A DNA stretch of 64,000 nt, taken from positions 47,757,554 through 47,821,553 of the forward strand of contig OX485803.1 of NCBI GenBank assembly GCA_950295325.1, given 5' to 3'. A program made the position numbers and the translations under genes. Source of the stretch: Polytrichum commune (taxonomy: Eukaryota > Streptophyta > Polytrichopsida > Polytrichales > Polytrichaceae). Shown here in pieces: positions 13,308 through 26,255 of the stretch (positions are counted from its first letter, which is position 1; each line of letters begins with the position of its first letter). Under the pieces are notes generated by a model. That model was not told the DNA's origin, made no database searches, and was given only the letters and a program-made list of their open reading frames with translations.

Positions 13308-14079
13308 ATGGGAATTGTTTTTGTCAACACAAAATTCTCGGCTAGTCTTGTCAACTAACATAATTTCTTTCCTTAAAACTCATGAATTTATTCTCATCGA
13401 ATCCAAAAACCACAAAAATTACTACATAAATTTGTATCACTTTCCCTTAAACCTTTGCAAGGGGTCCGGAATTGTCCACTTTGTTGTGATTCCACCCATA
13501 AAGAGTAAAGCTCGAGGACCTCGAATGTCTTGTTTACCTAGTACCTATCATATATAGTTTTTATTATAACTTCTCCTTTGAATTACCAATGTCGGATAGA
13601 TGGACGTGACATCCCTATGTCCTTGGAATCACGGCTTCAACAGGTTTGTTGTCTAAACCTTCAAATCAAACATCCCATTGAATAACACAGAGGAGTACCA
13701 AAGGATATTCAATTTCTAATACCCCACTCAATCATGGACATTGTCACTTCGACATCGTGTAATTATTGTGTGTACTATGTATTGTGGCCCCTTGCTAAAT
13801 AAAGCGACTTTAAAAAATATAGCACGGGTTTCTATATTGTGTGTGTGTGTATATATATCGGCTATGAAGAGGAAATGGAGTTATTTATCACTATTTTTGC
13901 AGTTAAGCACCTTTGTAATAACCATACTATCCTTGAAACCTTGACAATTGTGAGTTGTAATTTATGCTTTGCAATCTCAAAAACATATATAAATCTCTGG
14001 TACCGTTTATTGGAATTGATCAAAACATAAATAGGAAAAAGGGCTTCATGGTAAGTTCAACCTTCATTGCACGTGCACG

Positions 14080-14093
14080 CGCGCGCGCGCGCG

Positions 14094-14124
<31 letters not shown>
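14080..14124. repeat. compound (CG)n(CA)n(TA)n microsatellite
   Basis: Alternating purine-pyrimidine runs abut: CG repeats, then CA repeats, then TA repeats. Such tracts can form left-handed DNA and are unstable in length. Confidence 0.9.
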
Positions 14125-14351
14125 GTCTTTGCAATTGTGTCCATGTCATAACATTACTCAGCAACGTAGCCCCTCATAACATTGGGATGGTGGGAGTTTG
14201 GTCTGAATATGAGTCCCCGTGTGTAATTTTTTTATCAACCCATTGTTATGTTATGAGGGTCCACAAAGCATGCGTTGAGTGTTGAGAACTGTTATGGTGG
14301 TTAATGTACAAAGGCTCTCTATTTCATATGTACTACACTAAATATGGTATA

Positions 14352-14536
14352 TGGTGTCACTTATTCTTTTGGATTTATGCAATGATATATATTTTCTAGT
14401 ATTGGTGTGATTGTTAACCAAGTAAAGTTGTGAGTGTTCTATAATGTCCACACTACCACATTAACAAATTTTTAGTAAAATATGAGATATACAATAATAT
14501 ATACAACATTGCGTACTTCCAAATAGTAAGTGACAA
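14352..14536. repeat. MITE family A, copy 2
   Basis: The ends GGTGTCACTTATTCTTTTGG and (reversed) TTGTCACTTACTATTTGGAA are inverted relative to each other. The core again contains GTTCTATAATGTCCA, as in the copy at 9574. Confidence 0.55.
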
Positions 14537-16966
14537 CAAATATAATATTCAATGTAGTTCCATGGGGATTGAAAGAGGGTCGCAACCAACGCATGATTGG
14601 CACGTGGCAAAATTTGAGGGAAGATGACTGACTTACGTTGAAATACAAAGCCCTCTACAACATTCCAAAGAAATAAGTTTTCTCTTGACAATTTGGTGTG
14701 TGGCTTCATTATTGTAGTTGCAAACCTAAATGTAGACATTGTTTGTTCCAACCCCTCCCAAAAGTGTAGCCTATAATGAGTTGAGTTTCCCAACACCTAT
14801 CATCAGGGGTGCGGTAGAGATATGTCTCCCTACATGTTTGTTGTTGAGTCATCTTGAATTGACCTCAATAGACTTACATGGGGTGTTTGACCAACGTATA
14901 CGTCTTGATTTGTCTTGAAATACCGATCACTAAGCTCTATATAATAATGAACATTTTCACCCTCTCCATTGGAAGGTGGTGTGAACGTTCATCCCCTCTT
15001 AACCTTTTAGTGGGACAATTACTACATCTAATCACCGTGCTATAAATATCCCACAACCTTCACTTAGTGGATAAAAAAAACTCTAGAATCTATTGTAAGT
15101 TACAACTTACCGGATAAAGCTTAATTGGTTGTTACCAATGTTGGACTAATGTACAAGTCTCAATGCAAAACCTCCATACACAATATCACCAATGGAATCT
15201 TAGGAACCTATGCGACATGTATCATAATTGTAGTATTGAGCAAGTCTTGGTACTTGGGGGGGTATTATAAGGTAGGAGAATATAGCTTCAATACCCGAGT
15301 TAGGGTTTCGGTCAATAATTAGCATCCTAATAACACACCAATGCTAGAGCAAATCACTTGTATATGGAGGTTATGTAGATAGTACAAATCCGAATGGCAT
15401 TAACAAGAAATACAAGATTTTCAAATACCCATATTCTACCAATATCAAACATTGTGAAAACCTCATTGTATACACCCAACCGGTATCATTAACATACGGT
15501 TACATCAATCCAACATTGCTTGTGAGTATGTATTACCCTATAAAAGGATCGAGTTTTACTTACATAACAACTAGACAACAACAAGCATTGTTTACTTCGT
15601 GTAATTGAAGGTTTTTGTGGTTGGGAGTATAAACTATGTGAAGCAAAGTTGTCATTGTGGATGCAACATCAAACTTGTAAGGTCCGTGTTTTCAAATAAC
15701 TCGTGGCCATATTTTTTGGAGTTTTCTCGAATGAACATATCCGTCATAAACAAAGAATAAATGCGTTTGGGTTGAAACTTTTTTAGGTGTAATGGAGATG
15801 CGATGTTTTGTGATGTGCCAAGATATCACAGTTCTAAGTTATTATCTGCAAAGCAAATGAAAAAGAAGCAGTGTTATGAATGGAAAAACCATATGGATTA
15901 AAATATATTTCTGTTGGTTATTCATGCAAGATGCACAATGACAACTAAGGCCAATGCATGCCGTAATGTGCACTTCGCATGTTTTACAAATGTTGAATAT
16001 AACATAAGCAATTTCGGGACAACATGAGGGTCCAATACATGTCCTTGGTAGCAAGTCTATATCTTATAAAATTCTCCACAACAACTTATGTTTCTAGAAA
16101 CAAATGTAGTACTTGTACACCTTTTTCCTCCAAATAATTTATGTACGTGTGTTGCATTTAATGGTTGAAATACATGATTTTCAACACATGTGTGATAAAA
16201 TTGTACTATCCTAATATACGTGTATGTATGTATCCAAACGTTCCTCACCAAACAACAACTCATGCTATCAATAACCTTGGGAAAACCGAAACAACCGGAA
16301 TGTCGTTCGCATCCAACCAATCGTTCAAAAAACAAAAGCCCCTTGTGAAGGTTTTGAGAGGTCAACTTTATGCTCCGGGAGAATTAGATCCAACTAGCCT
16401 CCCAAATCCTTCGACTTTATACACACATCCAAATTATGCCAAGAAGTGGAGAAGTTACACACTAGACACAAGAGTGACTTGAGAGAGTAGTGATCGGGGG
16501 TGACTTGATACCAAGAGGTACCATGATTTACAATGTTGTACGAAGGCTTGAGATCGAGATAAAGGGACGGAGGCCGAGAGTGTCTACCTAGGCTTTATAT
16601 ATAAAATATAGCCCACAAAGCCTAGTGGGCTAGCGTGGAAGAGAGAGAAGGGGAAGGGTTGGGGGGGGGGACTTAGAACTCATGATGCCATGTTGTGCAT
16701 CATGTGGATTTGATGGGTGTGGGGGCGATAAGGAGTAGGTTGGGGCAAAATTATTGCTTCTATCTTACATGTGGGTCCATTCACACTTATGCACTTGGGC
16801 CGTACCCGAACCCCGGCCACGGCCACCTCTTTGAGTATTGATGACGACTACTACTAAGTTAACCAAGTTACCTCTCTCTCTCTCTCTATACGGTAAGTTA
16901 GGTTAGTTCAACGGCCGAAGGAGGAGGACTAAGGAGAAGGCTCCGGTACTACACCGTTTATGGTAT

Positions 16967-17160
16967 TTAGAGTCACTTGCTTTTGAAAATTACGCAATGC
17001 TATAGTTATTTACAATAGGTTTCATTCTTTTGATTGACAAATGTCAGTTTTGGTTGTTTGGACATTATAGAACATTAACATCTTTACTTGGTAAAAACTT
17101 ACATTAGTAGTAAAAACTTATAGCACTGCGTAATTTTGGAATAGTACATGATGTTAGATA
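16967..17160. repeat. MITE family A, copy 3
   Basis: Inverted ends around TTACGCAATGCTATAG on the left and CTTATAGCACTGCGTAA on the right flank an internal GGACATTATAGAACATTAAC. This is the family core motif in the opposite orientation to the copies at 9574 and 14352. Confidence 0.55.
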
Positions 17161-17496
17161 TTATAAAATGGTGTACTTGTAGGAGTTATCTTAAGTTAAG
17201 ATTAGTTAGAGACAACTTAATCACGTGAAGTTGAGGATGGCGTTTTTTTGGTTCAAGCAGTTGTCAATGCTCGACAATTTCAACGTACACATTTGAGTTA
17301 TAAAATTTTGATACGATCTTAATTTTCACAAAGATGGCACCCATATGGTCATATCCGTCATTCAAGGTAACATGTTTTCTTTGCTAGGTTGTTGAATTGG
17401 GATGAACCGTCTTAGCAATTATGTTATGGGTAGATTTTTGCTTTGGCTTTTAGGGGTTGATATAGGTAACATGGTTGGACAAACAACATACGTTTA

Positions 17497-17902
17497 GGGT
17501 GAGTTTCCATGTAGGTCGCTCGTCTATCAAATTCTAGTGTGCATAGCGACAAACCCGCCCAAATGTAGAGGGAATCTAGTGGGGTAGAGTTCGTATGTGC
17601 CAACTAGACACTCCCATCTTCTCAAATCCAAGCTCACCTACTAACCTTCTCATCCATGTTAGAACTTCCTCCTCCTCCTCCTCCTAAATCCGATATGCAA
17701 TCCTTCGGTGACCAACACGTGTAGGTTTAAGATTTTTGAATGGGCGCATGGAAGTTTAGCAACCCATGTTCTCACCCCTCCACATTCTAGCGGACCGCCA
17801 TAATGTGGTTGGATGGCAACTCATGCTTAACTACGTGCAAACACCTCCAACCCATTATTTTCGAGGATCTAGTGGACAAGCGACCTACATGGAAACTCAC
17901 CC
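17497..17902. mobile_element. Harbinger-like MITE with TTA target duplication
   Basis: Near-perfect terminal inverted repeats begin GGGTGAGTTTCCATGTAGGT and end with its reverse complement, flanked by TTA on both sides (17494-17496 and 17903-17905). A 3-bp T-N-A duplication with ends beginning GGG fits the PIF/Harbinger superfamily. The element is 406 bp with no transposase frame, so it is non-autonomous. Confidence 0.75.
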
Positions 17903-17905
17903 TTA

Positions 17906-20900
17906 GTTAACCCAGTGAATTTTAGTCACTCTTGACTACAAGGTAAGGTGTGCGGCTTGATGATTTTTGTTTTTTTATGTCTTCCCAAAATCTTAACATA
18001 GCTGCACTGGTGATGGTGGTCGGAGTGATGAAGCCATGTAGGAATGACATTACAAAACGTCATTAAAAAAATTCATTCAAATGTTATAAAATTTTGGGAT
18101 GTTTGTGGGTACTTTATCCATGCAAAACAATTAGATATTTGGATTTCTATTTTAAAAATCATAATCCAACTTTTTCCTATAAAATAATCGTTGATGTGGC
18201 ATATTGTGGGCACTTCCAACTCTACATGTAATTTCAAGTGTTGGATTACATCAAATACTATCTCATACAATTGTGAATTGTGCAAACTATCATTCTAAAG
18301 GTTGGATCAAAGTCATGATGCAAAGGTTTAAAAAAGTCAACTAAATACTCTTTTTCTTTTAAAGTGATCACGTAGGCTTTCTTTATTTTATTTTTATTGT
18401 GTTCATTATTGAACCTAGAATGATGTCTATCATTTGATCATGCAGTCCAATCTCATTGTAACGCGTCTCATGTTGGTGTCTAATTACATCTACAACCCTT
18501 GTTACATGCCACTCACACATAGACGTTGGATTGGGAAATATGACCACATAAGGCCCACGTACGTTAACATTCCTTAACATTCCCTTATCTTGAGGACAAA
18601 AATACAATCCCATCATTGACCAAGACTTAGGGAGGGCTTACTACATTAGGGTCTAGGACCAAAGAAAATTTTGAAACCTCCTAATCATATTACTTAAGAG
18701 AATTTTTTGGGACCCACTTTTATTTGCCTAATCTCGGGCATTGATGACAAATACTCCCACTTTCTCTTAGGTAGTTCAACACCCGAGGGAAGTAGGGTTC
18801 CACTACACGAGTTCAAGTTAGCTCATAGGACACTTTGCCGAACAAGAGGATATGTTAAATTAGTGGCTCAACTATTGGCAACTTCATGCACAAAAACGTG
18901 TATCTTAACTAGATAGCTTTACTTTTTAGACAATGGTGTCAATAAACAACAATGTCTATAATTGGCTTTACTATCATAGTACGTTTTTTCAAATTGGTTC
19001 AACACCTTCATTTTCTTGAAGAATTGGGTGAATGAAAGACACTTCATCTATGTGCATAAGGTACACAAGGCTAAATTTGTCACCTTTAAGCGTTGAGTGT
19101 ACCTAATATAATTAATTTGATGAATATTATGTTGTTATCTTTATCATTTGAGAAGGGATGGGGAGGAGGTTCCAACGCATGAAAAGTATGCTTTATTTTG
19201 ATTATGTAGGCAAAAGTTATAAGGGTTCAAAGATCCAGTTAATGACCCAAAACTAGCATGGAAACACGTGGACATTCTCATAACCAATATGTCCTCATTG
19301 TGCAATATTTTAAGGTTAGTTTTATCGTGCTATGCCTTAAAACGTAGCTCATGTATGAAAAAACATGAGACATCTATAATCCTAATTACAACTTGGCCTC
19401 ATTCCAAAAATTTGGGATTGTGCGTTTTACGTAGTGGAATGCCTTGCCTCCACAACAATGACATACATTATCCATGTATAATAAGCCTTTCATGCTCTCG
19501 CCATGGGAAGCTACTTACATGCAAAAGGTGGCATAGACATATGTGCAAATTTTATATGTACCGTAAAGGGCTCTCTATTACGACATAAAATAATGATTTT
19601 TTACCTCCAATTTGTCACGTGTCATGCTCACTCATACCCACTTGCATCATGCATGGGAACTATGTTCCAACACAAGTAAAGATGAAATAGGGAGCCCTCT
19701 ACGGTACTGCATTAAAGGTGTTGAAGTTCTTTCTACATGTAAGTGACAATTTGGACGAGCCCCTAACAAATATGAAAATGACATATTTGCTTTGGCTTAT
19801 CATGAGACTAGATTATACATTACCATGAAGAAGAAGTGAAAATACGGTCACATGTGGCTACAATTATAATATACATGTAAGAAAGTTAACATAATAAGCC
19901 ACAAAAAATGAGGACCAACTTAAGTTTTTTGATGGAATCTCCCATATATGCCACTTCCAACACTCCTGTTAGTAACTTAAAAAACAAAATTGGGAAGGGA
20001 AGTTGTTTTCTCTATTTCGGGGAAAAAATAAATTGAGAAATTTATGAATTCATTATTAGGTTTGATTCTATTTCAGGGGCACATAAGTGGTGAGAAGAGC
20101 ACAAAGATATATGCACATAGGTGCCAAGGAAAATGAGAACATTATTAGTTATATAAGGATAACACATAAACATTTGAGATTCTCTAGTTACACTCAAAAC
20201 AAGGGACCATTAAGGCAATTCAATCCCAATGGATCCCCATACTTTCCAAGTTAACTCTTATATGTGTATGAATTACTTTCATACTCCACTTTGGTATACT
20301 GTAACACTATAGCAGGTTCGCCACCTGCCGCACGAATATTTTTTTTTTTTGAAAAAATAAGGTTCGCGTTCCAAGAATTTTTTTTTTGAAATTCGTCTTC
20401 TCATTTATTGGATTAAAAATCATTCATGTTTAGGGTGGGAAAGATGTGCAGAAATTTCATCCTAATTGCGTTTTTCATCCATTTATGGCAGCCCAACTTG
20501 TTTAAACCTAAGTCATTACCCTAATCCTGATATCCTGTCTTTTCGTTTTTATCACAATATAATTTGAGAGTTATTCATTTCTCTTTGTCTGTAATTTCTA
20601 TTTTTTTACGTTTTTTTTTGGGAATTATTTATGAACGAACCTGCTATGGTGTTACGGTATCACATCCCTTAGCACCCCCCCCCCCGCCCCCTTTTCAAAA
20701 CTATTTTACAAGGGACATTTTGTCTATTTATTCACACCATGTGCCAACTTACATCACATGCATCCAACATATCAATATTTGAGGAGTATTACGATTTTGA
20801 TACCCATAACAGGTTCTTTCATTCCATTATTGATGTCAATTATTGATACCATGTATTCACATGTATACCCTACCAACATTGATAATAACTACAAAAAAAC

Positions 20901-21629
20901 ACTTAGACATGTGCATTGTCATTGTATGTGAAGTGCCTCTTGCTAGAATAAAAAACCATAACATTGTTCAATTGTTATCAACCGTTTCATTAATATAATA
21001 TTTAATGACAAAGCTCCACATGAATCTTACTCGTTTCTCAATCTGAATTTACTTATTGACAAACATTTGTAAAGTATAATCCTAGCACCTTACATGACAT
21101 ATTCTTAGCCCCATCCAACAGGGCCACTCAACTAAGTAATGTTATGTGGTGTGGCTATTTGTACCCATAATTGAGAAACATGTTTTAACACCAAGTTATT
21201 GTGGCACAATTGAACATAACCGTTCAACTTTCTATTGAAGTGATTGGTCTAGAGGACATGTCCTTGCTTTCTTACTCAAAGCATTTATACTAGGTTTTAA
21301 GTCCAAAGTACGAAGAAACGAAGCGACTTTGATGTAACACCCAACATTTGATTAGTTCCCAACATCCGATTAGTTGGCACCCAAGAAACAAGAGTCTTGT
21401 TCGAAGTTTAAGAAACCCTTTTTTTTTCAAACTTGGATCATATATGAGTCCAAAACCAAGACTCGTCAATTGTTTGGACCCATAGTTCCTTGCACCCTCA
21501 CCACACCATAAAACCCACAATAAAATTGAGAAATCTCCTATACTAGTTCACTAAATGTCCGGTCTAATGTGGCCCACAATCTATACATTCATCATCGACC
21601 CACACTACATTGATTATCCCGACTAGTGC
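17906..21629. other. gene-free AT-rich spacer
   Basis: No gene is supported. The only structured element I can define is the TA-flanked inverted-repeat element at 20299-20657. The short segment near 18540-18560 resembles one near 34560, suggesting another dispersed repeat. The remaining short open frames look random. Confidence 0.5.
20299..20657. mobile_element. mariner-like MITE with TA target duplication
   Basis: The left end CTGTAACACTATAGCAGGTT and the reverse complement of the right end CCGTAACACCATAGCAGGTT differ at two positions. Both sides are flanked by TA (20297-20298 and 20658-20659). The interior has two poly-T runs and a C-run and no coding frame. TA duplication points to the Tc1/mariner group. 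Confidence 0.6.
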
Positions 21630-21805
21630 GTGTTACTATTTGGAGTTACCTAATGCTATTACCATTTAACGATAACGTAATATCTTATCAAGTAAAAACA
21701 TCATTCATGTTCTATAATGTCTAAATAACCTACTGAACTTTCGTTAGTGAAAATCGAACTCCCGAGTAAGACATTATTGTACCGCATAACACCAAACAAT
21801 AACAC
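21630..21805. repeat. MITE family A, copy 4 (diverged)
   Basis: The left end GTGTTACTATTTGGAGTTAC is matched by the reversed right end GTGTTATTGTTTGGTGTTAT. The core carries GTTCTATAATGTCTAAATAA, the family signature. Confidence 0.5.
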
Positions 21806-21857
21806 ACACTAATTGGAATAACCAGTGTAGTTACCATGCATCGACCAATTGACATAT

Positions 21858-22620
21858 GAAGAGGATGTCACATGACAGTTCGCAAGGACCACCCTACCAA
21901 ATACGACACAACAATTTTAACACCACACTACATCAAGTATTTAGTGTTGTGAAGAGGATATGGCACATGACAATTCGCAAGGACCACCCTAAAGAATATG
22001 GTGCACCGATTTTAACACCACACTAAATCAAGTGTTTAGTGTTGTGAAGAGAACGTGGCACATGACAAATCACAAGGACCACCCTCGTTAATACGGCGCA
22101 CCAATTTGAACACCACACTGAATCAACTATTCAGTATTGTGAAGAGGATATGGCACATGACAATTCGCAAGGACCACCCTAAAGAATATGGCGCACCAAT
22201 TTGAACACCACACTAAATCAACTGTCTAGTATTGTGAAGAGGATATGGCACACGACAATTCACAAGGACCACCCTAAAGAATATGGCGCACCAATTTGAA
22301 CACCACACTGAATCAACTATTCAGTATTGTGAAGAGGATATGGCACATGACAATTCGCAAGGACCACCCTAAAGAATATGGCGCACCAATTTGAACACCA
22401 CACTAAATCAACTGTCTAGTATTGTGAAGAGGATATGGCACACGACAATTCACAAGGACCACCCTAAAGAATATGGCGCACCAATTTGAACACCACACTA
22501 ATTATCGGATGTCTAGTGTTGTGAAGAGGATGTGGCACATGACAAATCGCAAGGACCACCCTCATTAATATGGTGCACCAATTTGAATGCCACGCTAAAT
22601 CAGATATTTAGTGTTATGGG
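21858..22620. repeat. ~95-bp tandem array, 8 units
   Basis: Units start at 21858, 21951, 22045, 22141, 22235, 22331, 22425 and 22522 (93-97 bp apart), each beginning GAAGAGGA or close to it. Each holds CAAGGACCACCCT and CACCACACT blocks. Units at 22141-22330 and 22331-22521 repeat as an almost identical ~190-bp dimer, pointing to a recent two-unit duplication. No coding frame runs through the array. Confidence 0.9.
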
Positions 22621-23100
22621 TCGAAGCTCAAGGTACCCAAAGTTGACCGCCCTTGTCCACATGGTAAAGACTAGGACCGGTGGGCGGAATAATGACGTGA
22701 TTGGCCCAGGGCGTGGCCAATCGTGGCATGTGGGGGTGTCCAGCGTGGCAGTCAGTGATTGGAAGATCTGGCCCGGCCCGGGGAAGATCACGGGGCCATT
22801 AGAAGCAGCCGGCGATAAGTGAAGTGGGCCCGGGATTCCATGGCTGGAGTCGGCACAAGACCCGTGACATCTCGCCACGTAGGCACATTCTCGACACCTG
22901 TGCCCCCCCCCTCCGGTCGTTCGCCAATAGTAACTTACTAGTCAGTTGGGCGTCGCGTTCCGGAGACTTCTCCCTCGTCAATTTGCCCCGTCCGCAATGT
23001 TTGTTGACTTTGCTTGCTCGCTCACAAAAGGGGTGGGAATTTAATTTAGTGGTAGTTGGTGGCACACCGGTTTAGTGGGTTCCGCCCCCCCCCCCTTCTG
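22621..23100. other. GC-rich island after the 95-bp array
   Basis: This stretch is markedly richer in G+C than the DNA on either side, with many GGCCC/GGGCC and CCACGT motifs and C-runs at about 22905 and 23085. Open frames on both strands are short and mutually overlapping, with no recognisable protein. It may be an older GC-rich element or a regulatory island; the sequence does not decide. Confidence 0.4.
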
Positions 23101-23373
23101 GCTTCCCTAATGTTGATCCACAATGCGTACATTAAGGTAGGTGGGTCTTAAAACGGTTACTTGTGTTCCAACTAGCCGCTTCTCCTAATATATGGAACAT
23201 GTGATTAGTACGAGGCGGTCACCAAATCCAATCGAGGCTTCCAATGCATGACGACGCTATTTTATATATTGTTGGTGTTAAAGTTTTCAAACCTTGATTA
23301 TCGAATCGTAATATAGGTTTGACGATGCTACATGGTGTTCATTTTGGAGAAACCCAACTTACCAAAATAGTCA

Positions 23374-23950
23374 TGCCCCGGGCTAGATCACATCTTCATT
23401 CGGTTGGGCCCCGCCCCCCCCCCCCCCCTCCCACGCCTCCTTCGTTTTATTTGTTTTTCTAAAATTTTAGACAGAAGGTTGACAGGCCAGTGCCAAAGCA
23501 CATGATGTAGTTCACCACCGAACAAGTTTTATGTCAAGTACATAGGAGATTTCAAAGTCAGGAATCGAACCGCCAACATCTTTCCTTGAGATTTGGGTAT
23601 CTCTCCACCATCATCCGGTAGTTCAGGGTCGTCTTGGACCACTCCCACGCCTCTTTCACTGCCCGGTTTTCCTGCCCACACCTGCGTGGGAACTCTTCCT
23701 CGTTGGGAACCAATGTGACAATACCCGGTCACTTAAGCCATTAAGCTCCATTGACATGTGAAGGAATCGATTAACTTGGGAATAATGAAAGTGATGTCAC
23801 CTTGAATATTTGTAATTTTGATTGGGTATTCTCATGTTGGTTCCCAACGAGGAAGAGTTCCCACGCATGTGGGGGCAGGAAAACCGGGCAATGAAGGAGA
23901 CGTGAAAGGAGCAGGGCCTAGCTGAATGAAGATGTGATCTAGCTTGGAGC
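23374..23950. mobile_element. foldback element copy 1, split by a SINE
   Basis: Long inverted arms start GGGCTAGATCACATCTTCAT on the left and end with the reverse complement ATGAAGATGTGATCTAGC on the right. Most of the interior is itself inverted (TTCCTCGTTGGGAACCAATG against CATGTTGGTTCCCAACGAGG). The flanks AATAGTCA and AATAATCA match at 7 of 8 bases and may be the target duplication. The left arm is interrupted at 23444-23641 by a SINE. Related copies lie at 28435 and 35296. Confidence 0.7.
23444..23641 (-). mobile_element. tRNA-derived SINE, copy 1
   Basis: On the minus strand the element starts TGGTCCAAGACGACCCTGAA. It carries the polymerase III B-box GGTTCGATTCC within TTGGCGGTTCGATTCC and ends in an A-rich tail (AAAACAAATAAAACG). 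It is flanked by a 16-bp target duplication, CTCCCACGCCTCCTTC at 23428-23443 and CTCCCACGCCTCTTTC at 23642-23657, one mismatch. That length and the A-rich tail fit LINE-mediated insertion. The A-box region (GATGGTGGAGAGATACC) is degenerate. Copies at 26256 and 60067 share head and B-box. Confidence 0.8.
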
Positions 23951-26255
23951 AATAATCATGAGGGTCCGTGTGATGGCTCGAGGAAAAACCATTATTAAAT
24001 CGTTTATCTTATTTTATTTAAAAAAACTCTATTTGAATGTTGATTTTGAAAATTGAAGTGACAACCTTTGTCATTTGTGATTGTCAAATTGGATGAGAGA
24101 CTTCCCAATACGACAATGGAGCAAAACCGTTTGTGGTACTATATACGTACCCACAATAGGGTCGGAATGTGACAACTTGGTTGATTATTTTAGACTTTGT
24201 AGACTAAATTTTAACCCTCGAAGGCATGAGGGGTACAACATTCTCTAAAATGAGCTATAAAACAACACTTCCATAGGTCTCTTTGATAACTACCACAAAC
24301 GATAAGTTGTGGGCACCACCAAAGGATGACATCCATACGAGTTTTAAAATTTTATAATGAATCTAAATTTGGACCTTCCGTAATGAATCAAGATGCAACA
24401 TTTTATGGACAAGAAGTTTGACAAAACCATTTGAGACAACAAATGCTATAGATGGGTGAAAAGTCACGAGCATGGCATGATGTTTCAAGTGATAAGAGTG
24501 TCAAAATGTCTCTAGAGACGTACATAGGAAACATGCTTGTGAAATTTTCTAATTAGGGTTGAAAGGAAGTGAATGTTTTTTACCAATACACGTCTCCATG
24601 GTTGCTTTACATGGGACCATGTATCACATGAGCATAATTCACCTTTAATCTCGTAATTCCTCGATTACATGGAACACTTAGAATGTGTATTATGAACTTT
24701 TCGACAAGCAACTACACAATTATGAGAGTTTTTTACTCGCACCCTCTTTCTTTGAAAGAAAGATCATCATGTAGCTGCTTAGTACTAAACAAACTACACA
24801 TAGAAGAAAAGAAAAAACATGTGGTAGGCTTTTTATTTACTAGTCCCAATTCCAAGTCATGTCCGGCAACATACAAATATTGAATGTACTCATGGCGTTG
24901 ACACAATTGAGGTTTGTAGGTACTTGGACTAGACCGCGTGAGTCTTATGCTTTCATGCCAAAATTTATTGAGATAACTTATGCGCGTCACACAAAGACGG
25001 TGGGTTGCACCAACTTCTAGGCCTACAACGGAACTTAAAGTACATAGAAATAGACCTTATTGTGGTAGGCTTTGAAGTTTGGTTACACTTGTTTGACCGT
25101 GAGTTCCCCATGGAAGTTCCCATAACACCCGTGTGTTCTCTTTTGTTCTCCATCTCCGGCATCTAGGATGGGCCTACATGTTGATCTGAATGGAACACCC
25201 CTTGTAGATTGCGAAACCTTGGGTCCATTTTGGGTGCTCCTTTGTTTGGAGTATAAGTTACTTTTGCAAGTTCCCATAATTGGCATTCCCTTCGTTCTCA
25301 TAACGGGTGTTCCTTTTGTTCTCAAAACAATGTTATTCATTTCCGACATCTAGGAGACGCCTACATGTTGATCCATATTAAACACCCCTTGTAGATTGCA
25401 AGGGGTTGGGTTCGTTTTGGGTGCTTCTTTTGGGGAGAATGAGTTACATTTGCAATTCCCATAATTGGCGCTCCCTTTGTTCTCAAAACAATGTTATTCA
25501 TTTCCGTCATCTAGGAGACACCTACATTTGATCCAAATTGAAAACCCCTTGTAGATTGCAAGAGCTTGGGTTCGTTTGGGGTACTCTTCTTGTTCAAGAA
25601 TAAGTTACTTTTGCAATTTCCCATAAGTGGCGCTCCTTTTCTTCTCAAAGCAATGTTATTCATTTCCGACATCTAGGAGACGCCTACACGGTGATCCAAA
25701 TTACACACCCCTTGTGGATTGCAAGAGGCTTTGGGCATGTTTTAGTTGCTCTTTTCTATTTGGCAGGGAGTTACTTTGCAAGTTCTCATAATCAATGTTC
25801 CCTTTGTTATCGAATTTCCGAAATCTACGAGGAACCAACATATGACCCAAAATCAACATGCCTTGTTGATTGTGAGAGATCTGTTGTACGTGTTGAAAAG
25901 CACGTCGACCCTTACTTCACAAGGCTCTAAGTTTGTGATGCGTAGGAAGAAAGATATTCTAAGTATCCTTTTCGTGTTACTACGGAAGTACACACCTACC
26001 ATTTTGGAAGTTTTTTCAATGCCGTAATTAAGGTGGTTCCCGTTCACTTTAGTTTTTTCTAATAATGCTCGACTGGGATTTGAGGTGGCCTCACCAAATA
26101 ACACCCACCCAAAGAATTGAATGTGGCCAATCTCCAAGAGTCGTTATTAAAAGCCGGAGCATGAGGCTTTGGCTTTGTGGGGTCTATGTAAACTTATACA
26201 TCATGGAGGAACATATTCTAGTAAAATCAAATTTTTTTTAAAGGTTCAGGATATG
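23951..26255. other. gene-free spacer with a ~161-bp tandem array
   Basis: No gene is supported. The right part (25085-25880) is a tandem array described separately. The left part is AT-rich with short random frames only. Confidence 0.5.
25085..25880. repeat. ~161-bp tandem array, about 4-5 units
   Basis: The block ATCTAGGA recurs at 25161, 25348, 25509 and 25671, with a diverged version near 25822. Each unit carries ACACCCCTTGTAGATTGC and CAATGTTATTCATTTCCG or close variants. The two middle intervals are 161-162 bp; the first is longer (187) through an extra short insert. Confidence 0.85.

Larger units (their letters stand above)
9351..17496. other. gene-free spacer with dispersed MITEs and microsatellites
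   Basis: No gene is supported. The stretch holds three copies of a ~180-bp inverted-repeat element (from 9574, 14352 and 16967), a 19-bp perfect inverted repeat at 13167-13307, a ~260-bp inverted-repeat element at 11511-11772, and a CG/CA/TA microsatellite near 14080. Several pure G or C runs of 9-12 bases occur near 10877, 11347, 11752, 11929 and 16661. The remaining short open frames show no domain. Confidence 0.6.

Noticed and set aside
17680-17690. Telomere-repeat arrays as possible targets of the TRFL protein
   Set aside because: Only isolated TTTAGGG/CCCTAAA heptamers occur in the window (for example near 10451); there is no array.
22600-22878. Overlapping ~95-codon frames in the GC-rich island
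   Set aside because: Present on both strands at once, no recognisable protein; explained by the scarcity of stops in GC-rich DNA.
21858-25880. Regular repeats that might be read as CRISPR arrays
   Set aside because: Units are repeated along their full length with no unique spacers, and the DNA is plant nuclear. They are tandem satellites.
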